Assembly (NCBI RefSeq): GCF_005405905.1
Contig: NZ_BJHU01000040.1
Coordinates: forward strand, 62,001 to 126,000
DNA: 64,000 bases
Direction: 5' to 3'
From: Acidovorax sp. NB1
GTDB taxonomy: Bacteria > Pseudomonadota > Gammaproteobacteria > Burkholderiales > Burkholderiaceae_C
Part shown: positions 16,894 through 24,665 of the stretch, one piece after another
Layout: each line of letters starts with the position of its first letter
How positions within the stretch are numbered: the stretch's first letter is position 1
Notes under the pieces: model-generated
What the model saw: only the letters and a program-made list of their open reading frames with translations
Databases searched by the model: none
What the model was told of the DNA's origin: nothing
Program-made: the position numbers and the translations under genes

Positions 16894-17310
16894 ATGACCA
16901 CACTCGAAAAAGTCCTGTACACCGCCAAGTCGCACGTGACCGGTGGCCGCGATGGCGCCGCCAAGACCGATGACGGCCGCCTGGAAGTCAAGCTGTCCTC
17001 GCCCGGCACCTCTGGCACCGGCACCAACCCCGAGCAGCTGTTTGCCTCCGGCTACGCAGCCTGCTTCATCGGCGCGATGAAGGCTGTGGGCGGCAAGATC
17101 GGCATCCCCGTGCCGCAAGACGTGTCCATCGACGCCGAAGTGGACCTGGGCCCCATCCCGAACGCCTACGGCATCGCCGCCCGCCTGGCCATCAGCCTGC
17201 CCGGCCTGGACAAGGCCACGGCCCAGAAGCTGGTGGACGCAGCCCACCAGGTCTGCCCCTACTCCAACGCCACGCGCGGCAACATCGACGTGACCATCAC
17301 GATCGTCTAA
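16894..17310 (+). CDS. ohr: Organic hydroperoxide resistance protein (thiol peroxidase)
   Basis: A 138-residue Ohr of the OsmC/Ohr fold that reduces organic hydroperoxides, usually with lipoylated protein as electron donor. The catalytic cysteines are Cys57 ([10 protein letters not shown]) and Cys121 ([13 protein letters not shown]); Arg19 and Glu47 (NPEQLF) complete the site. The ATG at 16894 follows AAGGAAG; a GTG nine codons upstream is in frame but gives an atypical N-terminus. It is located 75 bases after ohrR and four bases before the DUF1304 gene, so the three may be co-transcribed. Confidence 0.97.
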   Translation: MTTLEKVLYTAKSHVTGGRDGAAKTDDGRLEVKLSSPGTSGTGTNPEQLFASGYAACFIGAMKAVGGKIGIPVPQDVSIDAEVDLGPIPNAYGIAARLAISLPGLDKATAQKLVDAAHQVCPYSNATRGNIDVTITIV

Positions 17311-17314
17311 GACC

Positions 17315-17701
17315 ATGGGCCGCCTGCTGATCCCCCGCATCGCGGTGGCCCTGGTGGCCATCGAGCATGTGTACATCCTCGTGCTCGAAATGTTCTTCTG
17401 GAACAAGCCGCTGGGCATGAAGACCTTCAACCTGACCCAGGAGTTGGCCGACGCCACCACCACGCTGGCGGCCAACCAGGGGCTGTACAACGGGTTTCTG
17501 GCGGCCGGGCTGTTCTGGGGGCTGTTCACCGGCAACCGGGTGTTCAAGATCTTCTTCCTGGCCTGCGTGATCGTGGCCGGGGTGTTTGGCGCCACCACCG
17601 CAGCGCCCAAGATCTTCTTCAGCCAGGCGCTGCCCGCAATCATCGCGCTGGGCCTGGTGCTGGCGCTGGACAAAGCTCCCGCCGCACAGCGCAGCCTCTG
17701 A
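17315..17701 (+). CDS. DUF1304 family membrane protein
   Basis: A 128-residue inner-membrane protein with four predicted helices: about 5-28 ([21 protein letters not shown]), 53-72, 77-98 and 102-120. Family stretches [17 protein letters not shown] and the N-terminal [11 protein letters not shown] are typical of DUF1304. Function unknown. It starts four bases after ohr and probably shares its transcript, which ends in a strong hairpin. A role in peroxide or membrane stress is suggested only by this neighbourhood. Confidence 0.88.
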   Translation: MGRLLIPRIAVALVAIEHVYILVLEMFFWNKPLGMKTFNLTQELADATTTLAANQGLYNGFLAAGLFWGLFTGNRVFKIFFLACVIVAGVFGATTAAPKIFFSQALPAIIALGLVLALDKAPAAQRSL

Positions 17702-17710
17702 GCTATCAAA

Positions 17711-17757
17711 TCCATAGCTGCTACCGCCCTACAGACGGGCGGTAGCAGCTATTTTTG
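17711..17757 (+). terminator. Strong hairpin terminator of the ohr-DUF1304 transcript (repeat-derived)
   Basis: A 16-base perfect stem, ATAGCTGCTACCGCCC (17714-17729) with its complement at 17737-17752, has a seven-base loop and is followed by TTTTT. It begins with the ATAGCTGCTA core of the small palindromic element, so a repeat copy seems to serve as terminator. Confidence 0.85.
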
Positions 17758-17835
17758 CTTTGAATCCACGCAGGCACTGCCACCTGCAAGCTGGCATTCA
17801 GCGACACGCGCGATGATGGGGTTGGAGACAACAAC

Positions 17836-18594
17836 ATGAAAATCGCCCTGCTGTCCGACATCCACGCCAACCGCCAGGCCCTGGACGCCTGCCTGACACA
17901 CGCCCGCGCCCACGGCGCCGAACAATTTGCGCTGCTGGGCGACTTGGTCGGCTACGGCGGCGAGCCCGTGGCGGTGGTGGAGCAAGTGCGCGACCTGGCC
18001 GAGCAAGGCGCCTTGTGTGTGCTGGGCAACCACGACGCCATGGCCCTGGCGCCCCCCGCCAACCCGCGCAACCGCAGCGAGCTGGGCGCGCAGTGGACCC
18101 ACGACCAGCTCGGCAACAGCCATATCGCCTTTTTGCAGTCGCTGCCGCTCACCGCACGGCTCTCCAGCAGCGCGCTGCTGGTGCACGCCAGCGCCGACAT
18201 GCCCGCACAGTGGCGGTACGTGGAAGACTCCAACGCCGCCGAGCGCAGCATGACCGCCGCCCAGGCCCTGGACCCCGCTATCCGCTACGTGTTCTGCGGC
18301 CATGTGCACGAGCAGGTGCTGTATTTCCTCACGCCCACGGCCAAGCTCATGCGCTTTGCGCCCGAGCCCGGCGTGCCAGTGCCCGTGCCGACGCACCGCC
18401 AGTGGCTCGCCATCGTGGGCTCGGTGGGCCAGCCGCGCGACGGCGATGCACGCGCCATGTACGCGCTGTTTGACGACACCGCCAAGCAGATCACCTTCTA
18501 CCGCGTGCCCTACGACCACCTGGCCGCCGCCGCCGCCATCCGCGCCGCGTGCCTCCCTGGCTTCTATGCCGACCGCTTGGAAAAGGGCCAGTGA
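17836..18594 (+). CDS. Calcineurin-like metallophosphoesterase
   Basis: A 252-residue phosphoesterase. The metal-binding motifs occur in order: LSDIHAN (residue 5), GDLVGYG (35), LGNHDAM (65), and CGHVHEQ near 155. It lacks a signal peptide, so it is cytosolic. Substrates could be phosphoproteins or nucleotides. The next gene, a Ser/Thr kinase, begins one base after its stop, which suggests an opposing kinase/phosphatase pair, but the phosphatase specificity is not visible from sequence. Confidence 0.92.
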   Translation: MKIALLSDIHANRQALDACLTHARAHGAEQFALLGDLVGYGGEPVAVVEQVRDLAEQGALCVLGNHDAMALAPPANPRNRSELGAQWTHDQLGNSHIAFLQSLPLTARLSSSALLVHASADMPAQWRYVEDSNAAERSMTAAQALDPAIRYVFCGHVHEQVLYFLTPTAKLMRFAPEPGVPVPVPTHRQWLAIVGSVGQPRDGDARAMYALFDDTAKQITFYRVPYDHLAAAAAIRAACLPGFYADRLEKGQ

Positions 18595-18595
18595 T

Positions 18596-20032
18596 ATGAA
18601 GCTGCTGGAGCCCGGCACCGAGATCGACGGCTTCCGCGTGGTGGACTGCATCCACGCCGGCGGCATGGCCCACATCTACGCGGTGGAATACGCCCAGGCC
18701 GACCGCAGCCCCGGCTTTGCCATGGCGATGAAGATCCCGCGCATGACGGCGGGCGACGGGGCCGAGAACATCGTGAGCTTCGAGGTGGAGCTGCAGATCC
18801 TGCCCGTGCTCAGCGGCCCACATGTGCCGCGTTTTGTGGCGGCGGGCGACCTGGTGCGGCTGCCCTATCTGGTCATGGAGTACATCCCCGGCGAGACGCT
18901 GCAGCACTGGCTGGATGCGCCCGGCCGCTGCGACACCGCCACGATAGCCCGCCTGGGCGCTGCCACGGCCCATGCGGCGCACAGCCTGCACCAGCAGAAC
19001 GTGTGCCACCTGGACCTCAAGCCCGCCAACGTGCTCATCAAAGACGATGGCACCGCCGTGCTGCTGGACTTTGGCCTCTCGTGCCACGCGCATTACCCCG
19101 ACCTGCTGGCCGAGGAGATGCGCCAGGCCGTGGGCTCGCCCGCCTGGATTGCCCCCGAGCAGGTGGTGGGCGTGCGCGGCGACCCGCGCAGCGACATCTT
19201 CGCCATCGGCGTGATGCTGTACGAGCTGGCCACGGGCGAGCTACCCTTTGGCGCGCCCACCACCAGCGGCGGCATGCGCCAGCGCCTGTGGATGACGCCC
19301 GCGCCGCCGCGCAAACACCGCGCCGACATCCCGCCCTGGCTGCAGGAGGTCATCCTGCGCTGCCTGGAGCCCGAAGCCGCAAACCGCTACCCCTCGGCCG
19401 CGCACCTGGCGTTTGACCTGTCCAACCCCGAGCAGGTGCTCATCACCGAACGCGGCGAACGCACCGAGCGCACGCCGCTGCGCACGCACCTGCGTCGCTG
19501 GCTGCGCGCAGCGGGCATGCACTACACGCCCAGCCCCCTGCCCTCGCAGCAGATCGAGGACACCCCCATCCTCATGGTGGCCGTGCCCCATGCCGACGTG
19601 ACGGACGCCACGCTCTATTCGCTGCGCCAAGCGGTGGCGCGCTCCCTGGGCATCCGCCCCGGCGCACGGCTGGCCTGCGTGACGGTGGTGTCACCCGGCG
19701 CCAGCAGCACCAGCGACAGCGAGCGCAGCGAAACCACGCTGCACCGCCAGCACATGGCCCGCCTGCGCCAGTGGGCCCAGGGGCTGGACCTGACCGGCCA
19801 TGCCGTGAGCTACCACGTGCTCGAAGCCAGCGACGTGGCCCAGGCCCTGGTGCGCTATGCGGCCAGCAACCACGTGAGCATGATGATCCTGGGCGCGGCC
19901 ACGCACGGATTGCAGACCCAGCGCTTTTTTGCCACCGTGCCCATGCGCGTGGCGCGCGACGCGCCCTGCACCGTCATCCTGGTCAAACAGGCGCTGCCTT
20001 TCGAGCAACTGGCCCAGCCCACGGAGGGCTGA
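18596..20032 (+). CDS. Serine/threonine protein kinase fused to a universal stress protein domain
   Basis: A 478-residue fusion. Residues 10-280 form a Hanks-type kinase: ATP lysine in AMAMKIPRM, catalytic loop HLDLKPAN (near 138), DFGLS (near 159) and APEQV. The glycine-rich loop is loose (IHAGGMAHIYAVE). Residues 320-470 are a UspA-like domain (ILMVAVPHADVTDATL, ending ATHGLQTQRFFATVPMRVARDAPCTVILVK), with the G-rich nucleotide-binding end largely replaced by THGLQTQRF. No membrane segment is seen. It lies one base after the phosphoesterase. The Usp part may sense stress or ATP and steer the kinase; targets are unknown. Confidence 0.92.
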   Translation: MKLLEPGTEIDGFRVVDCIHAGGMAHIYAVEYAQADRSPGFAMAMKIPRMTAGDGAENIVSFEVELQILPVLSGPHVPRFVAAGDLVRLPYLVMEYIPGETLQHWLDAPGRCDTATIARLGAATAHAAHSLHQQNVCHLDLKPANVLIKDDGTAVLLDFGLSCHAHYPDLLAEEMRQAVGSPAWIAPEQVVGVRGDPRSDIFAIGVMLYELATGELPFGAPTTSGGMRQRLWMTPAPPRKHRADIPPWLQEVILRCLEPEAANRYPSAAHLAFDLSNPEQVLITERGERTERTPLRTHLRRWLRAAGMHYTPSPLPSQQIEDTPILMVAVPHADVTDATLYSLRQAVARSLGIRPGARLACVTVVSPGASSTSDSERSETTLHRQHMARLRQWAQGLDLTGHAVSYHVLEASDVAQALVRYAASNHVSMMILGAATHGLQTQRFFATVPMRVARDAPCTVILVKQALPFEQLAQPTEG

Positions 20033-20129
20033 GCCCGTTGGCACTCCGGCGCACCGCCACGCCGCGCATCTGTCACCCAGGCGGCGCGCGCCGCTTGAGC
20101 GTGCGCCCGCTTTGGTTTAGCGTGGCGGC

Positions 20130-21224
20130 ATGAGCACCACCACCCTCCTCGTGCGCCAGGACCAGCTGGCCACCACCCGCCTGACCACCACCGACGACAC
20201 CCCGCTGGCCGAAGGCCAGGTCCGCGTGCGGGTCGAGTCGTTTGCCCTCACGGCCAACAACATCACCTACGCCGCGCTGGGCGACATGCTGAACTACTGG
20301 CAGTTCTTCCCCACCGGCGAGGCCGGCTGGGGCATCGTGCCCGTGTGGGGCTTTGGCACCGTGGTGCAGTCGCTGCACCCGGCCGTGGCCGTGGGCGAAC
20401 GGCTGTATGGCTACTGGCCCATGGCCAGCCAGGCTGTGCTGTCGCCAGAGCGCGTCAACCCCACGGGCTTCAGCGACGGCGCCGCCCACCGCGCCGGCCT
20501 GCATGCGGTCTACAACCACTACCTGCGCACTAGCACCGACGGGCTGTACCGCGCCGACAACGAGGATGTGCAGGCGCTGCTGCGGCCACTGTTCATCACC
20601 TCGTGGCTCATCGACGATTTTCTGGCCGACCAGCAGTTCTTTGGCGCCCGGCGCATGCTGCTGTCCAGCGCGTCGAGCAAAACGGCCTACGGCACGGCCT
20701 TCCAGCTCGCGCAGCGGGAGGGCATCGAGGTCATCGGCCTCACGTCGCCTGGCAATGTGGCGTTTTGCGAAAGCCTGGGCTGCTACCACCGCGTGGTCAC
20801 CTACGACGCACTGGACACCCTCGACGGCGCCACGCCCAGCGTGTACATCGACTTTGCAGGCAGCGTGGGCCTGCGCCAGCGCATCCACGCCCACTTCACC
20901 GGCCTGGCCTACAGCTGCTCGGTGGGTGCCAGCCATGTGGGCGATCTGGGCGGCGCCGGTCAGCTGCCCGGCCCGCGCCCAGTGATGTTCTTTGCGCCCG
21001 CCCAGGTCAAGAAACGCCATGCCGACTGGGGCGCCCAGGGCCTGAACGACCGCCTGGTGGCGGCCTGGAACCAGTTCAGCACCGCCGTGTCCTCGGGGCC
21101 GCAGCCCTGGCTGGTGGTGCAGCACCATGCGGGGCCCCAGGCCACGCAGGCGCTGTTTGCCAGCGTGCTGGCAGGCAGCGGCGACCCACGCGCGGGGCAC
21201 ATTGCCACCCTGCTGCCGGGCTGA
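20130..21224 (+). CDS. DUF2855 family protein
   Basis: A 364-residue protein of the DUF2855 family, distantly related to medium-chain dehydrogenases: the N-terminal GroES-like portion contains VRVESFALTANNITYAALGDML, and a Rossmann-like segment begins near residue 170 (GARRMLLSSASSKTAYGTAFQLA). No enzyme activity has been assigned to this family to my knowledge. No zinc ligands are obvious. The gene stands between two kinases on the same strand, with short gaps on both sides (97 and 56 bases). Confidence 0.85.
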   Translation: MSTTTLLVRQDQLATTRLTTTDDTPLAEGQVRVRVESFALTANNITYAALGDMLNYWQFFPTGEAGWGIVPVWGFGTVVQSLHPAVAVGERLYGYWPMASQAVLSPERVNPTGFSDGAAHRAGLHAVYNHYLRTSTDGLYRADNEDVQALLRPLFITSWLIDDFLADQQFFGARRMLLSSASSKTAYGTAFQLAQREGIEVIGLTSPGNVAFCESLGCYHRVVTYDALDTLDGATPSVYIDFAGSVGLRQRIHAHFTGLAYSCSVGASHVGDLGGAGQLPGPRPVMFFAPAQVKKRHADWGAQGLNDRLVAAWNQFSTAVSSGPQPWLVVQHHAGPQATQALFASVLAGSGDPRAGHIATLLPG

Positions 21225-21280
21225 CGCTGCACCGCGTGGGTGGCGGGGCGGCACCCGCAGGCAGGCGGCGACAATCGGGC

Positions 21281-22330
21281 ATGACCGTATCGCACCCTGA
21301 CCATCCGCCCGCCGACCAGCACCCCTACGCCCGCCTCACCCCCGACCAGGTGCTGGATGCGCTGGCCAGCGTGGGCCTGTATGGCGACGGCCGCCTCATG
21401 GCCCTGTCGTCGTACGAAAACCGGGTGTACCAGGCCACGCTGGAAGACGGCCAGCGCGTGGTGGCCAAGTTCTACCGCCCGGGCCGCTGGAGCGAAGCGC
21501 AGATCCTGGAAGAACACGCCTTTGCCGCCGAGTTGATGGCGGCCGAGGTGCCCGCCGTGGGCCCGATGGTGCTGAACGGCACCACCCTGCACCAGCACGA
21601 GGGCTTTGCCTTTTCCGTCAGCCCCTGGCGCGGTGGGCGCCAGCCCGAGCTGGACGACTTTGAGGTGCTGGAATGGATCGGCCGCTTTCTGGCCCGCATC
21701 CACACCGTGGGCGCCGCCCAGCCCTTTGCGCACCGGCCCACGCTGGACCTGCTGAGTTTTGGCACCGCTTCGCGCGACTGGCTGCTGGACAACAACGTCC
21801 TCCCGCTCGACGTGGCGGCCGCTTGGAAGGCGCAGTGCGATATCGCTCTTGAATTGATAGCAAACAACACCCAACAGAAGCGCGGAGAAGGCCATTTTTC
21901 TTTGAAAGACGCCACCTCCATCCGCCTGCACGGCGACTGCCACCCCGGCAACATCCTGTGGACCCCGCTGGATGAATGGGGCCGTGGCGGCCCGCACTTT
22001 GTGGACCTGGACGACGCGCGCATGGGCCCGGCCGTGCAGGATATGTGGATGCTGCTGTCGGGCGACCGGCGCCAGCGCACCCACCAGCTCGGCGCCTTGA
22101 TTGACGGCTACGAGCAGTTCCGAAGCTTCGACCGCCGCGAGCTGGCACTCATCGAGCCGCTGCGCACCTTGCGCCTCATCCACTACAGCGCCTGGCTCGC
22201 GCGCCGCTGGCAGGACCCGATCTTCCCCGCCAACTTTCCGTGGTTTGGCAGCAGCGACTACTGGCGCGGGCAGGTGGACATGCTGATCGAGCAGATCGAG
22301 GCGATGCAGGAAGAACCGCTGGTGGCCTGA
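21281..22330 (+). CDS. srkA: Stress response Ser/Thr kinase SrkA (YihE/RdoA-like)
   Basis: A 349-residue APH-type kinase. The ATP lysine lies in RVVAKFYRPGRW (near residue 65), a SrkA hallmark. The catalytic loop HGDCHPGN is near 217 and the metal site is FVDLDDARMGP. E. coli SrkA protects against stress-induced death, in part by counteracting MazF. Residues about 187-208 (ELIANNTQQKRGEGHFSLKD) are encoded by a copy of the small palindromic element and replace the usual linker just before the catalytic loop. The ATG at 21281 gives a typical N-terminus. Confidence 0.93.
   Translation: MTVSHPDHPPADQHPYARLTPDQVLDALASVGLYGDGRLMALSSYENRVYQATLEDGQRVVAKFYRPGRWSEAQILEEHAFAAELMAAEVPAVGPMVLNGTTLHQHEGFAFSVSPWRGGRQPELDDFEVLEWIGRFLARIHTVGAAQPFAHRPTLDLLSFGTASRDWLLDNNVLPLDVAAAWKAQCDIALELIANNTQQKRGEGHFSLKDATSIRLHGDCHPGNILWTPLDEWGRGGPHFVDLDDARMGPAVQDMWMLLSGDRRQRTHQLGALIDGYEQFRSFDRRELALIEPLRTLRLIHYSAWLARRWQDPIFPANFPWFGSSDYWRGQVDMLIEQIEAMQEEPLVA
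21838..21905 (+). repeat. Small palindromic element inside the srkA reading frame, copy 3
   Basis: The segment around TTGATAGCAAACAACACCC, then GAAGCGCGGAGAAGGCCATTTTTCTTTG, matches the layout of the intergenic copies (GATAGC, AAGCGCG, GGCCATTTTT). Here it is translated without a frame break as about 20 residues. Confidence 0.6.
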
Positions 22331-22384
22331 CGGGGGGGTAGACCACGCGGGGCAGCCCGGCCAGCGCAGGCCCGGGCCATTGCA

Positions 22385-22394
22385 AACGATTGTC
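22385..22394 (+). promoter_or_regulatory. AACGATTGTC motif before the OmpR-type regulator
   Basis: This matches nine of ten bases of the AACGATTGTT motif that is present twice in the promoter of the IPTL-CTERM gene, in the same orientation relative to the gene it precedes. It is a candidate autoregulation site. Confidence 0.4.
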
Positions 22395-22435
22395 AACCTC
22401 TGCGCACAGCAGCCCGATGTGGGGCACCATCAAGG

Positions 22436-22459
22436 CACTCCCCGCCGCGGGAGTGTTTT
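22436..22459 (+). terminator. Hairpin with short T run after srkA
   Basis: CACTCCC (22436-22442) pairs with GGGAGTG (22449-22455) and TTTT follows. It could end the srkA transcript; since it is only 41 bases before the next start it may also act in the leader of the response regulator. Confidence 0.6.
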
Positions 22460-22499
22460 GTAGTTGATTTTCACGGCCCCCGGCCCCGAGCCCACCACC

Positions 22500-23246
22500 A
22501 TGCGCATCGCAGTCCTTGACGACGACCTTCTCCTGCTGGAGCAGATCAAGGGCACCTTGGAATGCCACCACCATGTGTGCCACACCTTTGCCGACGGCAC
22601 CAGCCTGCTCAAAGCCCTGCGCAGCGACACCTTCGACCTGCTGATCGTGGACTGGCACCTGCCCGACATGGAGGGCACCGAGGTCGTGCAGACCGTGCGC
22701 GAAATGGGTGGCATGCAGTTGCCCATCCTGTTCATCACCCGCCGCAACGACGAACGCGACGTGGTCGAGGCCCTCTCGCGCGGTGCCGACGACTTCATGA
22801 GCAAGCCCCTACGCATGGGCGAACTGGTGGCCCGCACCACCGCCCTGCTGCGCCGCGCCTTCCCCGAAAGCATGGGCGCCCGCATGGCCTTCGGGGCGTA
22901 TTGTTTTGACGCCGATAAGCGCTCCCTGAGCGTGCACGGCCAGCCCATCGAACTCAAGAACCGCGAGTACGAACTCGCCCTGTTCATGTTCCGCAACGCC
23001 GGCCGCCTGCTGTCCCGCACCCACCTGCGCGAAGCCGTCTGGGGCGACGGCGCCGAAACCCCCTCACGCTCGCTCGACACCCACATGTCGCGCCTGCGGA
23101 CCAAGCTGGAGCTGACCGAGGACAACGGCTACACGATCTCGGCGATCTATGGGATGGGGTATCGGCTGGACCCTTTGGGCCCCCCAACGGCCCAGCGGCC
23201 GTCAGTGACGCAGCGGTCCAACGCGACCGAAACGCTTTCGGAGTAG
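22500..23246 (+). CDS. OmpR/PhoB-family response regulator
   Basis: A 248-residue regulator. The receiver has an acidic triad near residues 7-9 (LDDDL), phospho-acceptor Asp51 (IVDWHLPDMEG) and a late Lys in FMSKPL. A C-terminal winged helix at about 135-225 contains LKNREYELALFMFRNAGRLLSRTHL and the recognition segment RSLDTHMSRLRTKL. No partner kinase is nearby, so it is an orphan regulator. It converges with the exosortase genes and has a short motif in its leader also found upstream of the IPTL-CTERM gene, suggesting it may control that system. The ATG at 22500 gives the canonical receiver start. Confidence 0.93.
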   Translation: MRIAVLDDDLLLLEQIKGTLECHHHVCHTFADGTSLLKALRSDTFDLLIVDWHLPDMEGTEVVQTVREMGGMQLPILFITRRNDERDVVEALSRGADDFMSKPLRMGELVARTTALLRRAFPESMGARMAFGAYCFDADKRSLSVHGQPIELKNREYELALFMFRNAGRLLSRTHLREAVWGDGAETPSRSLDTHMSRLRTKLELTEDNGYTISAIYGMGYRLDPLGPPTAQRPSVTQRSNATETLSE

Positions 23247-23277
23247 ACGCCCGTTTGGCCAGTCTCGGTGGCCCAGC

Positions 23278-23919
23278 TCAGGAAGAAGAGGCTGCGGGCG
23301 GCAGCGACTCGCGCCAGCTGCGAATCAGCACATCGTTCACGAACTTCCGGTCCATCCACAGCCACAGGAGGATTGGCACCAGCGTAGGCAGCACCAGAGA
23401 GCCCAGCTGGTAGCCGTACACAATGGCCTCCATCTGCCACTGGGACACCCTCAGCAGGCGGATGTCGGCCTGGGCGGCCAGCACCATCTGCATCAGGGCG
23501 CTCATCGTCAGGCTGAATGCCTGGAACGGGAGCAGCAGGGCATAGCCCGCCGCCACACGGCCCAGGCGCCCACGCCCACGGGCAGCCAAAACCAGCGCGA
23601 TAAAGATCGGCAGCCCATAGGCATAGCGCGCTGGGCTGGCATCGACGGTGATCTCCCCACGGCGCCCGTCCGCTGTCGGCACGGAGATCGCCGTGTCCAC
23701 CTCCATATTGCCCGACGACAGATGCACCTGCCGCACCCACATGGGAGCACTTTGCTCCAGTGCCACGTGCGATAGCACACCCACAGGATAGGAAGTCCAG
23801 GCGGACACCTGCGACCACAGGGCCGTCAGAGCCACGATCCACCCGAAGGCAGACAGGACGAAGATCGTCAATGGAGATAGTCGGCGCATGCGCAGTCCGT
23901 TCCTTCGCTGTCGGCTCAT
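23278..23919 (-). CDS. Exosortase H-associated membrane protein
   Basis: A 213-residue membrane protein with predicted helices at about 16-38, 110-128, 137-160 and 177-200. It is coupled to xrtH by a four-base ATGA overlap, which decides the start at 23919 over the internal Met at 23889. The position after xrtH, size and topology fit the XrtH-associated membrane protein seen beside exosortase H in other genomes. The extramembrane segment between helices 1 and 2 (about 40-105, with AYGLPIFIALVL at its end) faces the periplasm if the first helix inserts normally. Its role is unknown; it may help deliver or anchor the sorted substrate. Confidence 0.8.
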   Translation of the reverse strand: MSRQRRNGLRMRRLSPLTIFVLSAFGWIVALTALWSQVSAWTSYPVGVLSHVALEQSAPMWVRQVHLSSGNMEVDTAISVPTADGRRGEITVDASPARYAYGLPIFIALVLAARGRGRLGRVAAGYALLLPFQAFSLTMSALMQMVLAAQADIRLLRVSQWQMEAIVYGYQLGSLVLPTLVPILLWLWMDRKFVNDVLIRSWRESLPPAASSS

Positions 23920-24509
23920 CGCACGGGCGGCGACAGGTCCAGAGACGCACTCACCAGCGGGCCTGCAGGCTTTGGCGAGGCCGGGGCGTGCGCCGGGGGG
24001 GCTGGTGGCGGCGGAGGCCCGGACGAGTTCTGGGACTTGCTGCCTGCCCGCACCCACAGCAGCCAGACAATCAGCACGTCCAGCATGATGAGTGCCTGCC
24101 ACAGATACTCGTGCGCAAAATTGAACACTTGTGTGTTCCATTGCCCTAGGTAGAAGAGGCTGATCACCCGCACCACGTTGAGCCCTTGCACCGCCAGGAA
24201 ACCGATCACCAGGCCGACCAGCTTGTGGCGCCAGGATGAGGGGAAAGCCAGCACAGCGGAAAACAGCACGATGCAGGCCTCAATACCGTTGCATCCGGGC
24301 TCGATCGAAACACCAAACCCGGTCGCGGTGTTCCACAGCACCTTGCCCGCCGCCGCCGCCGTCTCATCAAACAGCATGACCAACGCCACGCAAGCGCGCG
24401 CCAGCAGTTCAGTCCAGGGAAGAACCACATGCTGCTGCACCACGCCCAGCATGTTGATGCCAAAGAAAGAGAGCTGGAGCAGCACAAAGGTCAGGAAAAA
24501 ACGCAGCAT
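23916..24509 (-). CDS. xrtH: Exosortase H (IPTL-CTERM sorting transpeptidase)
   Basis: A 197-residue multi-pass membrane protease/transpeptidase of the exosortase family. The presumed catalytic triad is visible: Cys73 in EPGCNGIEAC, Arg114 in LNVVRVISLF and His133 in FNFAHEYLW. The family is thought to cleave C-terminal sorting tails, and the H type pairs with IPTLxxWG tails; the gene immediately upstream on the same strand encodes exactly such a protein. After the last helix (about residue 158) comes a proline-rich cytoplasmic tail. The ATG at 24509 gives the usual N-terminus; a longer form from 24587 is possible. A terminator separates it from the substrate gene. Confidence 0.93.
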   Translation of the reverse strand: MLRFFLTFVLLQLSFFGINMLGVVQQHVVLPWTELLARACVALVMLFDETAAAAGKVLWNTATGFGVSIEPGCNGIEACIVLFSAVLAFPSSWRHKLVGLVIGFLAVQGLNVVRVISLFYLGQWNTQVFNFAHEYLWQALIMLDVLIVWLLWVRAGSKSQNSSGPPPPPAPPAHAPASPKPAGPLVSASLDLSPPVR

Positions 24510-24571
24510 GGGGGTCTTGGAAAACAAAATGGCCTGAAAAAATCCAGACGAAGCGCACATTATCGACAAAC

Positions 24572-24606
24572 AAAAAAAGGCCAGCACGCGATGGCGCGTG
24601 CTGGCC
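24572..24606 (-). terminator. Intrinsic terminator after the IPTL-CTERM gene
   Basis: Read on the minus strand, a perfect 12-base stem GGCCAGCACGCG / CGCGTGCTGGCC (arms 24595-24606 and 24579-24590) with a four-base loop is followed by seven T. It ends the substrate transcript before xrtH, so xrtH needs readthrough or its own promoter. Confidence 0.92.
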
Positions 24607-24665
24607 GGCCCATCCGGAGCGCTCCGCAGATGTGCAAAGCGCCGACGGGAACTACCAAAAAACGG

